DNA from: Arenicola marina | Lineage: Eukaryota > Annelida > Polychaeta > Arenicolidae | DNA: 64,000 nt | NCBI GenBank assembly: GCA_964019135.1 | Contig: OZ025248.1 | Span: 46,059,670-46,123,669 of the forward strand | Direction: 5' to 3' | Shown here: positions 50,031 to 63,461 of the stretch, piece after piece | Position numbering within the stretch: position 1 is the stretch's first letter | Layout of the letters: every line of letters starts with the position of its first letter | Notes under the pieces: generated by a model | Seen by the model: the letters and a program-made list of their open reading frames with translations, nothing else | Told to the model about the DNA's origin: nothing | The model's database searches: none | Position numbers and translations under genes: made by a program

Positions 50031-53000
50031 GATGCAGTAGTAGTGTACATCCTTCAGGTTACTAAAAATGTTGGTGTACATCCTTCAGGTCATTAACAAT
50101 AGTGGTGTACATCCTTTAGGTCATTAACAATAGTGGTGTACATCCTTCAGGTTACTAAAAATATTGGTGTACATCCTTCAGGTCACTAACAATAGTGGTG
50201 TACATCCTTCAGGTCACTAACATAAGTGGTGTACATCCTTCAGGTCACTAACAATAGTGGTGTACATCCTTCAGGTCACTAACAATAGTGGTGTACATCC
50301 TTCAGGTTACTAAAAATATTGGTGTACATCCTTCAGGTCACTAAAAATAGCGGTGTACATCCTTCAGGTCACTAACAATAGTGGTGTACATCCTTCAGGT
50401 CACTAACAATAGTGGTGTACATCCTTCAGGTCAGTAACAATAGTGGTGTACATCCTTCAGGTCACTAACAATAGTGGTGTACATCTTTCAGGTCACTAAC
50501 AATAGTAGTGTACATCCATCAGGTCACTAACAATAGTGGTGTATATCCTTCAGGTCATTAACAATAGTGGTGTACATCCTTCAGGTCACTAACAATAGTG
50601 GTGTAATCCTTCAGGTCACTAACAATAGTGGTGTACATCCTTCAGGTCATTAACAATAGTAGTGTACATCCATCAGGTCACTAACAATAGTGATGTACAT
50701 CCTTCAGGTCACTAACAATAGTGGTGTACATCCTTCAGGTCAACAACAAGAGTGGTGTACATCCTTCAGGTCATTAACAATAGTGGTGTACATCCTTCAG
50801 GTCACTAAAAATAGTGGTGTACATCCTTCAGGTCGACAACAATAGTGGTGTACATCCTTCAGGTCACTAACAATAGTGGTGTACATCTTTCAGGTCAATA
50901 ACATTAGTGGTGTACATCCTTCAGGTCACTAACAATAGTGGTGTACATCCTTCAGGTCACTAACAATAGTGGTGTACATCCTTCAGGTCACTAACAATAG
51001 TGGTGTACATCCTTCAGGTCACTAACAATAGTGGTGTACATCCTTCAGTTCACTAACAATAGTGGTGAACATCCTTCAGGTCAACAACAATAGTGGTGTA
51101 CATCCTTCAGGTCATTAACAATAGTGGTGTACATCCTTCAGGTCACTAAAAATAGTGGTGTACATCCTTCAGGTCACTAAAAATAGCGGTGTACATCCTT
51201 CAGGTCACTAACAATAGTGGTGTACATCCTTCAGGTTACTAAAAATATTGGTGTACATCCTTCAGGTCACTAAAAATAGCGGTGTACATCCTTCAGGTCA
51301 CTAACAATAGTGGTGTACATCCTTCAGGTCACTAACAATAGTGGTGTACATCCTTCAGGTCACTAACAATAGTGGTGTACATCCTTCAGGTCACTAACAA
51401 TAGTGGTGTACATCTTTCAGGTCACTAACAATAGTAGTGTACATCCATCAGGTCACTAACAATAGTGGTGTATATCCTTCAGGTCATTAACAATAGTGGT
51501 GTACATCCTTCAGGTAACTAACAATAGTGGTGTAATCCTTCAGGTCACTAACAATAGTGGTGTACATCCTTCAGGTCATTAACAATAGTAGTGTACATCC
51601 ATCAGGTCACTAACAATAGTGGTGTACATCCTTCAGGTCACTAACAATAGTGGTGTACATCCTTCAGGTCAACAACAATAGTGGTGTACATCCTTCAGGT
51701 CATTAACAATAGTGGTGTACATCCTTCAGGTCACTAACAATAGTGGTGTAATCCTTCAGGTCACTAACAATAGTGGTGTACATCCTTCAGGTCATTAACA
51801 ATAGTAGTGTACATCCTTCAGGTCGACAACAATAGTGGTGTACATCCTTCAGGTCACTAACAATAGTGGTGTACATCTTTCAGGTCAACAACATTAGTGG
51901 TGTACATCCTTCAGGTCACTAACAATAGTGGTGTACATCCTTCAGGTCACTAACAATAGTGGTGTACATCCTTCAGGTCACTAACAATAGTGGTGTACAT
52001 CCTTCAGGTCACTAACATAAGTGGTGTACATCCTTCAGGTCACTAACAATAGTGGTGAACATCCTTCAGGTCAACAACAATAGTGGTGTACATCCTTCAG
52101 GTCACTAACAATAGTGGTGTACATCCTTCAGGTCACTAACAATAGTGGTGTACATCCTTCAGGTCAACAACAATAGTGGTGTACATCTTTCAGGTCAACA
52201 ACATTAGTGGTGTACATCCTTCAGGTCACTAACAATAGTGGTGTACATCCTTCAGGTCATTAACAATAGTGGTGTACATCCTTCAGGTCACTAACAATAG
52301 TGGTGTACACCCTTCAGGTCACGAACAATAGTGGTGTACATCCGTCAGGTCAACAACAATAGTGGTGTACATCCTTCAGGTCACTAACAATAGTGGTGTA
52401 CATCTTTCAAGTCAACAACATTAGTGGTGTACATCTTTCAGGTCAACAACAATAGTGGTGTACATCCTTCAGGTCACTATCAATAGTGGTGTACATCCTT
52501 CAGGTCACTAACAATAGTGGTGCACATCCTTCAGGTCATTAACAATAGTGGTGTACATCCTTCAGGTCAACAACAATAGTGGCGCACATCTTTCAGGTCA
52601 ACAACAATAGTGGTGTACATCCTTCAGATCACTAACAATAGTGGTGTACATCCTTCAGGTTACTAAAAATATTGGTGTACATCCTTCAGGTCATTACCAA
52701 TAGTGGTGTACATCCTTTAGGTCATTAACAATAGTGGTGTACATCCTTCAGGTTACTAAAAATATTGGTGTACATCCTTCAGGTCACTAACAATAGTGGT
52801 GTACATCCTTCAGGTCACTAACAATAGTGGTGTACATCCTTCAGGTCACTAACAATAGTGGTGTACATCCTTCAGGTTACTAAAAATATTGGTGTACATC
52901 CTTCAGGTCACTAAAAATAGCGGTGTACATCCTTCAGGTCACTAACAATAGTGGTGTACATCCTTCAGGTCACTAACAATAGTGGTGTACATCCTTCAGG

Positions 53001-56000
53001 TCACTAACAATAGTGGTGTACATCCTTCAGGTCACTAACAATAGTGGTGTACATCTTTCAGGTCACTAACAATAGTAGTGTACATCCATCAGGTCACTAA
53101 CAATAGTGGTGTATATCCTTCAGGTCATTAACAATAGTGGTGTACATCCTTCAGGTCACTAACAATAGTGGTGTACATCCTTCAGGTCACTAACAATAGT
53201 GGTGTACATCCTTCAGGTCATTAACAATAGTAGTGTACATCCATCAGGTCACTAACAATAGTGGTGTACATCCTTCAGGTCACTAACAATAGTGGTGTAC
53301 ATCCTTCAGGTCAACAACAATAGTGGTGTACATCCTTCAGGTCATTCACAATAGTGGTGTACATCCTTCAGGTCACTAAAAATAGTGGTGTACATCCTTC
53401 AGGTCGACAACAATAGTGGTGTACATCCTTCAGGTCACTAACAATAGTGGTGTACATCCTTCAGGTCACTAACAATAGTGGTGTACATCCTTCAGGTCAC
53501 TAACATAAGTGGTGTACATCCTTCAGGTCACTAACAATAGTGGTGAACATCCTTCAGGTCAACAACAATAGTGGTGTACATCCTTCAGGTCACTAACAAT
53601 AGTGGTGTACATCCTTCAGGTCACTAACATTAGTGGTGTACATCCTTCAGGTCAACAACAATAGTGGTGTACATCTTTCAGGTCAACAACATTAGTGGTG
53701 TACATCCTTCAGGTCACTAACAATAGTGGTGTACATCCTTCAGGTCATTAACAATAGTGGTGTACATCCTTCAGGTCACTAACAATAGTGGTGTACACCC
53801 TTCAGGTCACGAACAATAGTGGTGTACATCCGTCAGGTCAACAACAATAGTGGTGTACATCCTTCAGGTCACTAACAATAGTGGTGTACATCTTTCAAGT
53901 CAACAACATTAGTGGTGTACATCTTTCAGGTCAACAACAATAGTGGTGTACATCCTTCAGGTCACTATCAATAGTGGTGTACATCCTTCAGGTCACTAAC
54001 AATAGTGGTGCACATCCTTCAGGTCATTAACAATAGTGGTGTACATCCTTCAGGTCAACAACAATAGTGGCGCACATCTTTCAGGTCAACAACAATAGTG
54101 GTGTACATCCTTCAGATCACTAACAATAGTGGTGTACATCCTTCAGGTTACTAAAAATATTGGTGTACATCCTTCAGGTCATTACCAATAGTGGTGTACA
54201 TCCTTTAGGTCATTAACAATAGTGGTGTACATCCTTCAGGTTACTAAAAATATTGGTGTACATCCTTCAGGTCACTAACAATAGTGGTGTACATCCTTCA
54301 GGTCACTAACAATAGTGGTGTACATCCTTCAGGTCACTAACAATAGTGGTGTACATCCTTCAGGTTACTAAAAATATTGGTGTACATCCTTCAGGTCACT
54401 AAAAATAGCGGTGTACATCCTTCAGGTCACTAACAATAGTGGTGTACATCCTTCAGGTCACTAACAATAGTGGTGTACATCCTTCAGGTCACTAACAATA
54501 GTGGTGTACATCCTTCAGGTCACTAACAATAGTGGTGTACATCTTTCAGGTCACTAACAATAGTAGTGTACATCCATCAGGTCACTAACAATAGTGGTGT
54601 ATATCCTTCAGGTCATTAACAATAGTGGTGTACATCCTTCAGGTCACTAACAATAGTGGTGTACATCCTTCAGGTCACTAACAATAGTGGTGTACATCCT
54701 TCAGGTCATTAACAATAGTAGTGTACATCCATCAGGTCACTAACAATAGTGGTGTACATCCTTCAGGTCACTAACAATAGTGGTGTACATCCTTCAGGTC
54801 AACAACAATAGTGGTGTACATCCTTCAGGTCATTCACAATAGTGGTGTACATCCTTCAGGTCACTAAAAATAGTGGTGTACATCCTTCAGGTCGACAACA
54901 ATAGTGGTGTACATCCTTCAGGTCACTAACAATAGTGGTGTACATCCTTCAGGTCACTAACAATAGTGGTGTACATCCTTCAGGTCATTAACAATAGTGG
55001 TGTACATCCTTCAGGTCACTAACAATAGTGGTGTACATCCTTCAGGTTACTAAAAATATTGGTGTACATCCTTCAGGTCACAAAAAATAGCGGTGTACAT
55101 CCTTCAGGTCACTAACAATAGTGGTGTACATCCTTCAGGTCACTAACAATAGTGGTGTACATCCTTCAGGTCACTAACAATAGTGGTGTACATCCTTCAG
55201 GTCACTAACAATAGTGGTGTACATCTTTCAGGTCACTAACAATAGTAGTGTACATCCATCAGGTCACTAACAATAGTGGTTTATATCCTTCAGGTCATTA
55301 ACAATAGTGGTGTACATCCTTCAGGTCACTAACAATAGTGGTGTACATCCTTCAGGTCATTAACAATAGTAGTGTACATCCATCAGGTCACTAACAATAG
55401 TGGTGTACATCCTTCAGGTCGCTAACAATAGTGGTGTACATCCTTCAGGTCAACAACAATAGTGGTGTACATCCTTCAGGTCATTAACAATAGTGGTGTA
55501 CATCCTTCAGGTCACTAAAAATAGTGGTGTACATCCTTCAGGTCGACAACAATAGTGGTGTACATCCTTCAGGTCACTAACAATAGTGGTGTACATCTTT
55601 CAGGTCAACAACATTAGTGGTGTACATCCTTCAGGTCACTAACAATAGTGGTGTACATCCTTCAGGTCACTAACAATAGTGGTGTACATCCTTCAGGTCA
55701 CTAACAATAGTGGTGTACATCCTTCAGATCACTAACAATAGTGGTGTACATCCTTCAGGTTACTAAAAATATTGGTGTACATCCTTCAGGTCATTAACAA
55801 TAGTGGTGTACATCCTTCAGGTCATTAACAATAGTGGTGTACATCCTTCAGGTTACTAAAAATATTGGTGTACATCCTTCAGGTCACTAACAATAGTGGT
55901 GTACATCCTTCAGGTCACTAACAATAGTGGTGTACATCCTTCAGGTCATTAACAATAGTGGTGTACATCCTTCAGGTCACTAACAATAGTGGTGTACATC

Positions 56001-59000
56001 CTTCAGGTTACTAAAAATATTGGTGTACATCCTTCAGGTCACTAAAAATAGCGGTGTACATCCTTCAGGTCACTAACAATAGTGGTGTACATCCTTCAGG
56101 TCACTAACAATAGTGGTGTACATCCTTCAGGTCACTAACAATAGTGGTGTACATCCTTCAGGTCACTAACAATAGTGGTGTACATCCTTCAGGTTACTAA
56201 AAATATTGGTGTACATCCTTCAGGTCACTAAAAATAGCGGTGTACATCCTTCAGGTCACTAACAATAGTGGTGTACATCCTTCAGGTCACTAACAATAGT
56301 GGTGTACATCCTTCAGGTCACTAACAATAGTGGTGTACATCCTTCAGGTCACTAACAATAGTGGTGTACATCTTTCAGGTCACTAACAATAGTAGTGTAC
56401 ATCCATCAGGTCACTAACAATAGTGGTGTATATCCTTCAGGTCATTAACAATAGTGGTGTACATCCTTCAGGTCACTAACAATAGTGGTGTACATCCTTC
56501 AGGTCACTAACAATAGTGGTGTACATCCTTCAGGTCATTAACAATAGTAGTGTACATCCATCAGGTCACTAACAATAGTGGTGTACATCCTTCAGGTCAC
56601 TAACAATAGTGGTGTACATCCTTCAGGTCAACAACAATAGTGGTGTACATCCTTCAGGTCATTCACAATAGTGGTGTACATCCTTCAGGTCACTAAAAAT
56701 AGTGGTGTACATCCTTCAGGTCGACAACAATAGTGGTGTACATCCTTCAGGTCACTAACAATAGTGGTGTACATCTTTCAGGTCAACAACATTAGTGGTG
56801 TACATCCTTCAGGTCACTAACAATAGTGGTGTACATCCTTCAGGTCACTAACAATAGTGGTGTACATCCTTCAGGTCACTAACAATAGTGGTGTACATCC
56901 TTCAGGTCACTAACAATAGTGGTGTACATGCTTCAGGTCAACAACAATAGTGGTGTACATCCTTCAGGTCACTAACAATAGTGGTGTACATCCTTCAGGT
57001 CACTAACAATAGTGGTGTACATCCTTCAGGTCAACAACAATAGTGGTGTACATCTTTCAGGTCAACAACATTAGTGGTGTACATCCTTCAGGTCACTAAC
57101 AATAGTGGTGTACATCCTTCAGGTCATTAACAATAGTGGTGTACATCCTTCAGGTCACTAACAATAGTGGTGTACATCCTTCAGGTCACGAACAATAGTG
57201 GTGTACATCCGTCAGGTCAACAACGATAGTGGTGTACATCCTTCAGGTCACTAACAATAGTGGTGTACATCTTTCAAGTCAACAACATTAGTGGTGTACA
57301 TCTTTCAGGTCAACAACAATAGTGGTGTACATCCTTCAGGTCACTATCAATAGTGGTGTACATCCTTCAGGTCACTAACAATAGTGGTGCACATCCTTCA
57401 GGTCATTAACAATAGTGGTGTACATCCTTCAGGTCAACAACAATAGTGGCGCACATCTTTCAGGTCAACAACAATAGTGGTGTACATCCTTCAGATCACT
57501 AACAATAGTGGTGTACATCCTTCAGGTTACTAAAAATATTGGTGTACATCCTTCAGGTCATTAACAATAGTGGTGTACATCCTTCAGGTCATTAACAATA
57601 GTGGTGTACATCCTTCAGGTTACTAAAAATATTGGTGTACATCCTTCAGGTCACTAACAATAGTGGTGTACATCCTTCAGGTCACTAACAATAGTGGTGT
57701 ACATCCTTCAGGTCATTAACAATAGTGGTGTACATCCTTCAGGTCACTAACAATAGTGGTGTACATCCTTCAGGTTACTAAAAATATTGGTGTACATCCT
57801 TCAGGTCACTAAAAATAGCGGTGTACATCCTTCAGGTCACTAACAATAGTGGTGTACATCCTTCAGGTCACTAACAATAGTGGTGTACATCCTTCAGGTC
57901 ACTAACAATAGTGGTGTACATCCTTCAGGTCACTAACAATAGTGGTGTACATCTTTCAGGTCACTAACAATAGTAGTGTACATCCATCAGGTCACTAACA
58001 ATAGTGGTTTATATCCTTCAGGTCATTAACAATAGTGGTGTACATCCTTCAGGTCACTAACAATAGTGGTGTACATCCTTCAGGTCATTAACAATAGTAG
58101 TGTACATCCATCAGGTCACTAACAATAGTGGTGTACATCCTTCAGGTCGCTAACAATAGTGGTGTACATCCTTCAGGTCAACAACAATAGTGGTGTACAT
58201 CCTTCAGGTCATTAACAATAGTGGTGTACATCCTTCAGGTCACTAAAAATAGTGGTGTACATCCTTCAGGTCGACAACAATAGTGGTGTACATCCTTCAG
58301 GTCACTAACAATAGTGGTGTACATCTTTCAGGTCAACAACATTAGTGGTGTACATCCTTCAGGTCACTAACAATAGTGGTGTACATCCTTCAGGTCACTA
58401 ACAATAGTGGTGTACATCCTTCAGGTCACTAACAATAGTGGTGTACATCCTTCAGATCACTAACAATAGTGGTGTACATCCTTCAGGTTACTAAAAATAT
58501 TGGTGTACATCCTTCAGGTCATTAACAATAGTGGTGTACATCCTTCAGGTCATTAACAATAGTGGTGTACATCCTTCAGGTTACTAAAAATATTGGTGTA
58601 CATCCTTCAGGTCACTAACAATAGTGGTGTACATCCTTCAGGTCACTAACAATAGTGGTGTACATCCTTCAGGTCATTGACAATAGTGGTGTACATCCTT
58701 CAGGTCACTAACAATAGTGGTGTACATCCTTCAGGTTACTAAAAATATTGGTGTACATCCTTCAGGTCACTAAAAATAGCGGTGTACATCCTTCAGGTCA
58801 CTAACAATAGTGGTGTACATCCTTCAGGTCACTAACAATAGTGGTGTACATCCTTCAGGTCACTAACAATAGTGGTGTACATCCTTCAGGTCACTAACAA
58901 TAGTGGTGTACATCTTTCAGGTCACTAACAATAGTAGTGTACATCCATCAGGTCACTAAAAATAGTGGTTTATATCCTTCAGGTCATTAACAATAGTGGT

Positions 59001-61904
59001 GTACATCCTTCAGGTCACTAACAATAGTGGTGTACATCCTTCAGGTCATTAACAATAGTAGTGTACATCCATCAGGTCACTAACAATAGTGGTGTACATC
59101 CTTCAGGTCGCTAACAATAGTGGTGTACATCCTTCAGGTCAACAACAATAGTGGTGTACATCCTTCAGGTCATTAACAATAGTGGTGTACATCCTTCAGG
59201 TCACTAAAAATAGTGGTGTACATCCTTCAGGTCGACAACAATAGTGGTGTACATCCTTCAGGTCACTAACAATAGTGGTGTACATCTTTCAGGTCAACAA
59301 CATTAGTGGTGTACATCCTTCAGGTCACTAACAATAGTGGTGTACATCCTTCAGGTCACTAACAATAGTGGTGTACATCCTTCAGGTCACTAACAATAGT
59401 GGTGTACATCCTTCAGGTCACTAACAATAGTGGTGTACATCCTTCAGGTCAACAACAATAGTGGTGTACATCCTTCAGGTCACTAACAATAGTGGTGTAC
59501 ATCCTTCAGGTCACTAACAATAGTGGTGTACATCCTTCAGGTCACTAACAATAGTGGTGTACATCTTTCAGGTCAACAACATTAGTGGTGTACATCCTTC
59601 AGGTCACTAACAATAGTGGTGTACATCCTTCAGGTCATTAACAATAGTGGTGTACATCCTTCAGGTCACTAACAATAGTGGTGTACATCCTTCAGGTCAC
59701 GAACAATAGTGGTGTACATCCGTCAGGTCAACAACAATAGTGGTGTACATCCTTCAGGTCACTAACAATAGTGGTGTACATCTTTCAAGTCAACAACATT
59801 AGTGGTGTACATCTTTCAGGTCAACAACAATAGTGGTGTACATCCTTCAGGTCACTAACAATAGTGGTGTACATCCTTCAGGTCACTAACAATAGTGGTG
59901 TACATCCTTCAGGTCATTAACAATAGTGGTGTACATCCTTCAGGTCAACAACAATAGTGGCGCACATCTTTCAGGTCAACAACAATAGTGGTGTACATCC
60001 TTCAGATCACTAATAATGCTGGTGTACATCCTTCAGGTCACTAACAATAGTGGTGTACATCCTTCAGGTCACTAACGATAGTGGTGTACATCCTTCAGGT
60101 CACTAACAATAGTGGTGTACATCCTTCAGGTCACTAACAATAGTGGTGTACATCCTTCAGGTCAACAACGATAGTGGTGTTCATCCTTCAGGTCACTAAC
60201 AATAGTGCTGTACATCCTTCAGGTCACTAACAATAGTGGTGTACATCCTTCAGGTCATTAACAATAGTGGTGTACATTCTTCAGGTCGCTAACAATAGTG
60301 GTGTACATCCTTCAGGTCAACAACAATAGTGGTGTACATCCTTCAGGTCAACAACGATAGTGGTGTACATCGTTCAGGTCACTAACAATAGTGGTGTACA
60401 TCCTTCAGGTCAACAACAATAGTGGTGTACATCCTTCAGATCACTAACAATGCTGGTGTACATCCTTCAGGTCACTAACAATAGTGGTGTACATCCTTCA
60501 GGTCACTAACGATAGTGGTGTACATCCTTCAGGTCACTAAGAATAGTGGTGTACATCCTTCAGGTCACTAACAATAGTGGTGTACATCCTTCAGGTCACT
60601 AACAATAGTGGTGTACATCCTTCAGGTCAACAACGATAGTGGTGTACATCCTTCAGGTCACTAACAATAGTGGTGTACATCTTTCAGGTCAAAAACATTT
60701 GTGGTGTACGTCTTTCAGGTCAACAACAATAGTGGTGTACATCCTTCAGGTCAACAACAATAGTGGTGTACATCCTTCAGGTCACTAACCATAGTGGTGT
60801 ACATCCTTCAGGTCATTAACAATAGTGGTGTACATTCTTCAGGTCACTAACAATAGTGGTGTACATCCTTCAGGTCAACAACAATAGTGGTGTACATCCT
60901 TCAGGTCAACAACGATAGTGGTGTACATCGTTCAGGTCACTAACAATAGTGGTGTACATCCTTCAGGTCAACAACAATAGTGGTGTACATCCTTCAGATC
61001 ACTAACAATGCTGGTGTACATCCTTCAGGTCACTAACAATAGTGGTGTACATCCTTCAGGTCACTAACGATAGTGGTGTACTTCCTTGAGGTCACTAACA
61101 ATAGTGGTGTACATCCTTCAGGTCACTAACAATAGTGGTGTACATCCTTCAGGTCAACAACGATAGTGGTGTACATCCTTCAGGTCACTAACAATAGTGG
61201 TGTACATCTTTCAGGTCAACAAAATTAGTGGTGTACATCTTTCAGGTCAACAACAATAGTGGTGTACATCCTTCAGGTCACTAACAATAGTGGTGTACAT
61301 CCTTCAGGTCACTAACAATAGTGGTGTACATCCTTCAGGTCACGAACAATAGTGGTGTACATCCTTCAGGTCACTAACAATAGTGGTGTACATCGTTCAG
61401 GTCAACAACGATAGTGGTGTACATCGTTCAGGTCAACAACGATAGTGGTGTACATCGTTCAGGTCAACAACATTAGTGGTGTACATCTTTCAGGTCAACA
61501 ACAATAGTGGTGTACATCCTTTAGGTCACTAACAATAGTGGTGTACATCCTTCAGGTCACTAACAATAGTGGTGTACATCCTTCAGGTCATTACCAATAG
61601 TGGTGTACATCCTTCAGGTCATTAACAATAGTGGTGTACATCCTTCAGGTCACTAACAATAGTGGTGTACATCCTTCAGGTCAACAACGATAGTGGTGTA
61701 CATCGTTCAGGTCACTAACAATAGTGGTGTACATCTTTCAGGTCACTAACAATAGTGGTGTGCATCCTTCAGGTCACTAACAATAGTGGTGTACATCCTT
61801 CAGGTCAACAACGATAGTGGTGTACATCCTTCAGGTCACTAACAATAGTGGTGTACATCCTTCAGGTCACTAACAATAGTGGTGTACATCCTTCAGGTCA
61901 CTAA
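50031..61904 (+). repeat. 31-bp minisatellite, about 383 units
   Basis: The unit is 31 bp, with AGTGGTGTACATCCTTCAGG followed by TCACTAACAAT. Common variants are TCATTAACAAT, TCAACAACAAT, TTACTAAAAAT, TCGACAACAAT and CATCTTTCAGG. The palindrome TGTACA is in every standard unit. It is interrupted by no visible insertion across almost 12 kb. Confidence 0.97.
52581..58967 (+). repeat. Higher-order periods in the 31-bp array (1488, 2728 and 961 bp)
   Basis: Rare variants recur at whole-unit distances. TCATTACCAATAG is at 52691 and 54179 (1488 bp, 48 units). GGTTTATATCC is at 55278, 58006 and 58967 (2728 bp or 88 units, then 961 bp or 31 units). GGCGCACATC is at about 52581 and 54069 (1488 bp), and again near 57446 and 59948. 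Confidence 0.82.
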
Positions 61905-63386
61905 CAACATCATTCGACCGTTGATGAGAAGAGCTGTGGCCTGGAGCGGAAGCCTGTTGACGGCCATTAAGCGTGGGCGATAATTGATAGGTAAAGCCAG
62001 CTAGGGAAAGTACTTGGATGCAAGACCTAAGACGTAGGGATACAAGTCCAGACATCATGATGAACCCCCAATCGAGGTATCAATGCTTCCTGTAGGTTTC
62101 ACCCTAAGATTCACCAATAGCCTTAAATAAGCTTGGGCACTTATTGCAACTTAAGGGAAGAGACCACGTGGCGTAGGCACATCAATCCTTGACCCTACCA
62201 GTTTGGCTGTAGTACTATTGTCTCCCGGACGACAAGGTATATGATCATCATTGTCTAGCTAATCCACGTATCTAACACAGTACACAGCTCGGAGTGGGAT
62301 GAGGCTGGGGACCAGGAACTATGGACTGGGTGGGCGCCGCCCGTGTTCATAACAATGGCGTCCGTTACGCACGTCAAGTGCGTGTGCGCCGTAGCCTCAT
62401 CAGCCTGTGGCGGTAGTATTCATCATCCCACATGACATTTATTTTAAAGATCTGGCGTATTTCTTATTCTGAAAACGTGTGTTCTTTGCCGGGGCAAAAA
62501 ACGCCTGGGAATATCATGCTTAGCGCTAAGTAGATTTGCAAAAGTAGGCCCAAGTATGGTTTATGAAATACCGTCCACGGTGTCTGTACGCCTGTACTCT
62601 TGTAATATGACACCGAATAGATCGATCTTTATTGATTGAAGCTTTTCATCTCGTAACTCAACCACAGCTTAAGCAACACATTCTCCCCCAGCCGCACCCC
62701 CTCACCCCCCCCCCCCCCACGGCAGACCTCGCCCTGCCCCACCATGCTCGGATATTTACTGCCGGGCCGTGAGTAACTGCAATCGGTGGATATCGTCGTT
62801 CCAGCGTATTTTTCATACAGCAAATATCCGTTTGGTACCATCGATAACACACATGTTGGGGTTTTGTGTGTCCAACAGTTCTTTACTTTCTTACGTCGTG
62901 TTTGTTTAAATGCGCATGCGCAATGCTGCCGGTGTGACAGGCTGTTCTTGCCGTGAGCGCTGTCGCGTCCACGACCCTGAGACCAAATATAGACTCCATA
63001 GTCCGAAGTAATGATTTATTCCAAGAACACAATCTGGCGATAGTGTTTCTGTGTGTGACGGAGCCATCTGGGAGCCTTCTCTATCCCCTCGGTGCCATCA
63101 CCGCAGCTTTAAAGTAACACGACATCAATAATATGTCTGTTGCTAATCGACATTCCCACCGCGAGCTTCCTGCAACCGGAAGCCGCAGTGCACGCCGGGA
63201 TCTCTGGACGGTTCGACACGCACCGGTGTCACCAGATGTCGCTGGGGATTTGTTTAGCAAAAAACCGCCAACGTCTCGCGTCTCATTCCCCTCTTCCATG
63301 AAACGGCTCCCTCATCACTATTTGCCTTGGATATCATCTCGTCGACTGTCAGCTGCATGGGTTTTATCTCTCACAGCGTGACTGAA
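61905..63386. other. Unique DNA between the last two arrays
   Basis: No gene is supported. The first 80 bp continue an open plus frame from the array without a recognised product. A C homopolymer sits near 62707-62720. On the minus strand AATAAA occurs at 63012-63017, a fitting distance for the 3' end of the terminal-exon candidate at 63387. Confidence 0.45.
62911..62922. promoter_or_regulatory. NRF1-type palindrome
   Basis: TGCGCATGCGCA is the perfect 12-bp NRF1 consensus palindrome, usually found in promoters. No start site can be assigned nearby. Confidence 0.35.
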
Positions 63387-63459
63387 CTATCGCTTGTCCC
63401 CCAGACACTTGGTCTCCGCGATCTGCTTCAGCATGCACTTCACCTCGCCGAGTGAGTCT
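63387..63459 (-). CDS. Candidate terminal exon of an unknown gene (partial)
   Basis: On the minus strand an AG at 63461-63460 is followed by about 23 codons and a TAG stop at 63389-63387. The residues are charged and helix-like (LGEVKCMLKQIAETKCLGDK), and nearly all codons end in G or C, as in the rapsyn exon. A polyadenylation signal AATAAA follows 370 bp downstream at 63017-63012. The protein is not recognised; a short C-terminal coil would fit. The pyrimidine tract before the acceptor is poor. The plus strand offers a rival reading, with TCGCTTGTCCCCCAG as acceptor and GTGAGT (63452-63457) as donor of a 47-bp exon. One of the two may be real, or neither. Confidence 0.3.
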
Positions 63460-63461
63460 CT

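Noticed and set aside
1-61904. CRISPR arrays
   Set aside because: The repeats are contiguous units of 11-46 bp without unique spacers, and the setting is an animal genome.
61905-61992. Plus-strand exon after TTCAG at the right end of the 31-bp array
   Set aside because: The frame is open for only about 28 codons with no homology, and every array unit has the same acceptor-like end.
63226-63242. CTCF-like CACCAGATGTCGCT
   Set aside because: The match to the core motif is too weak to list as a site.
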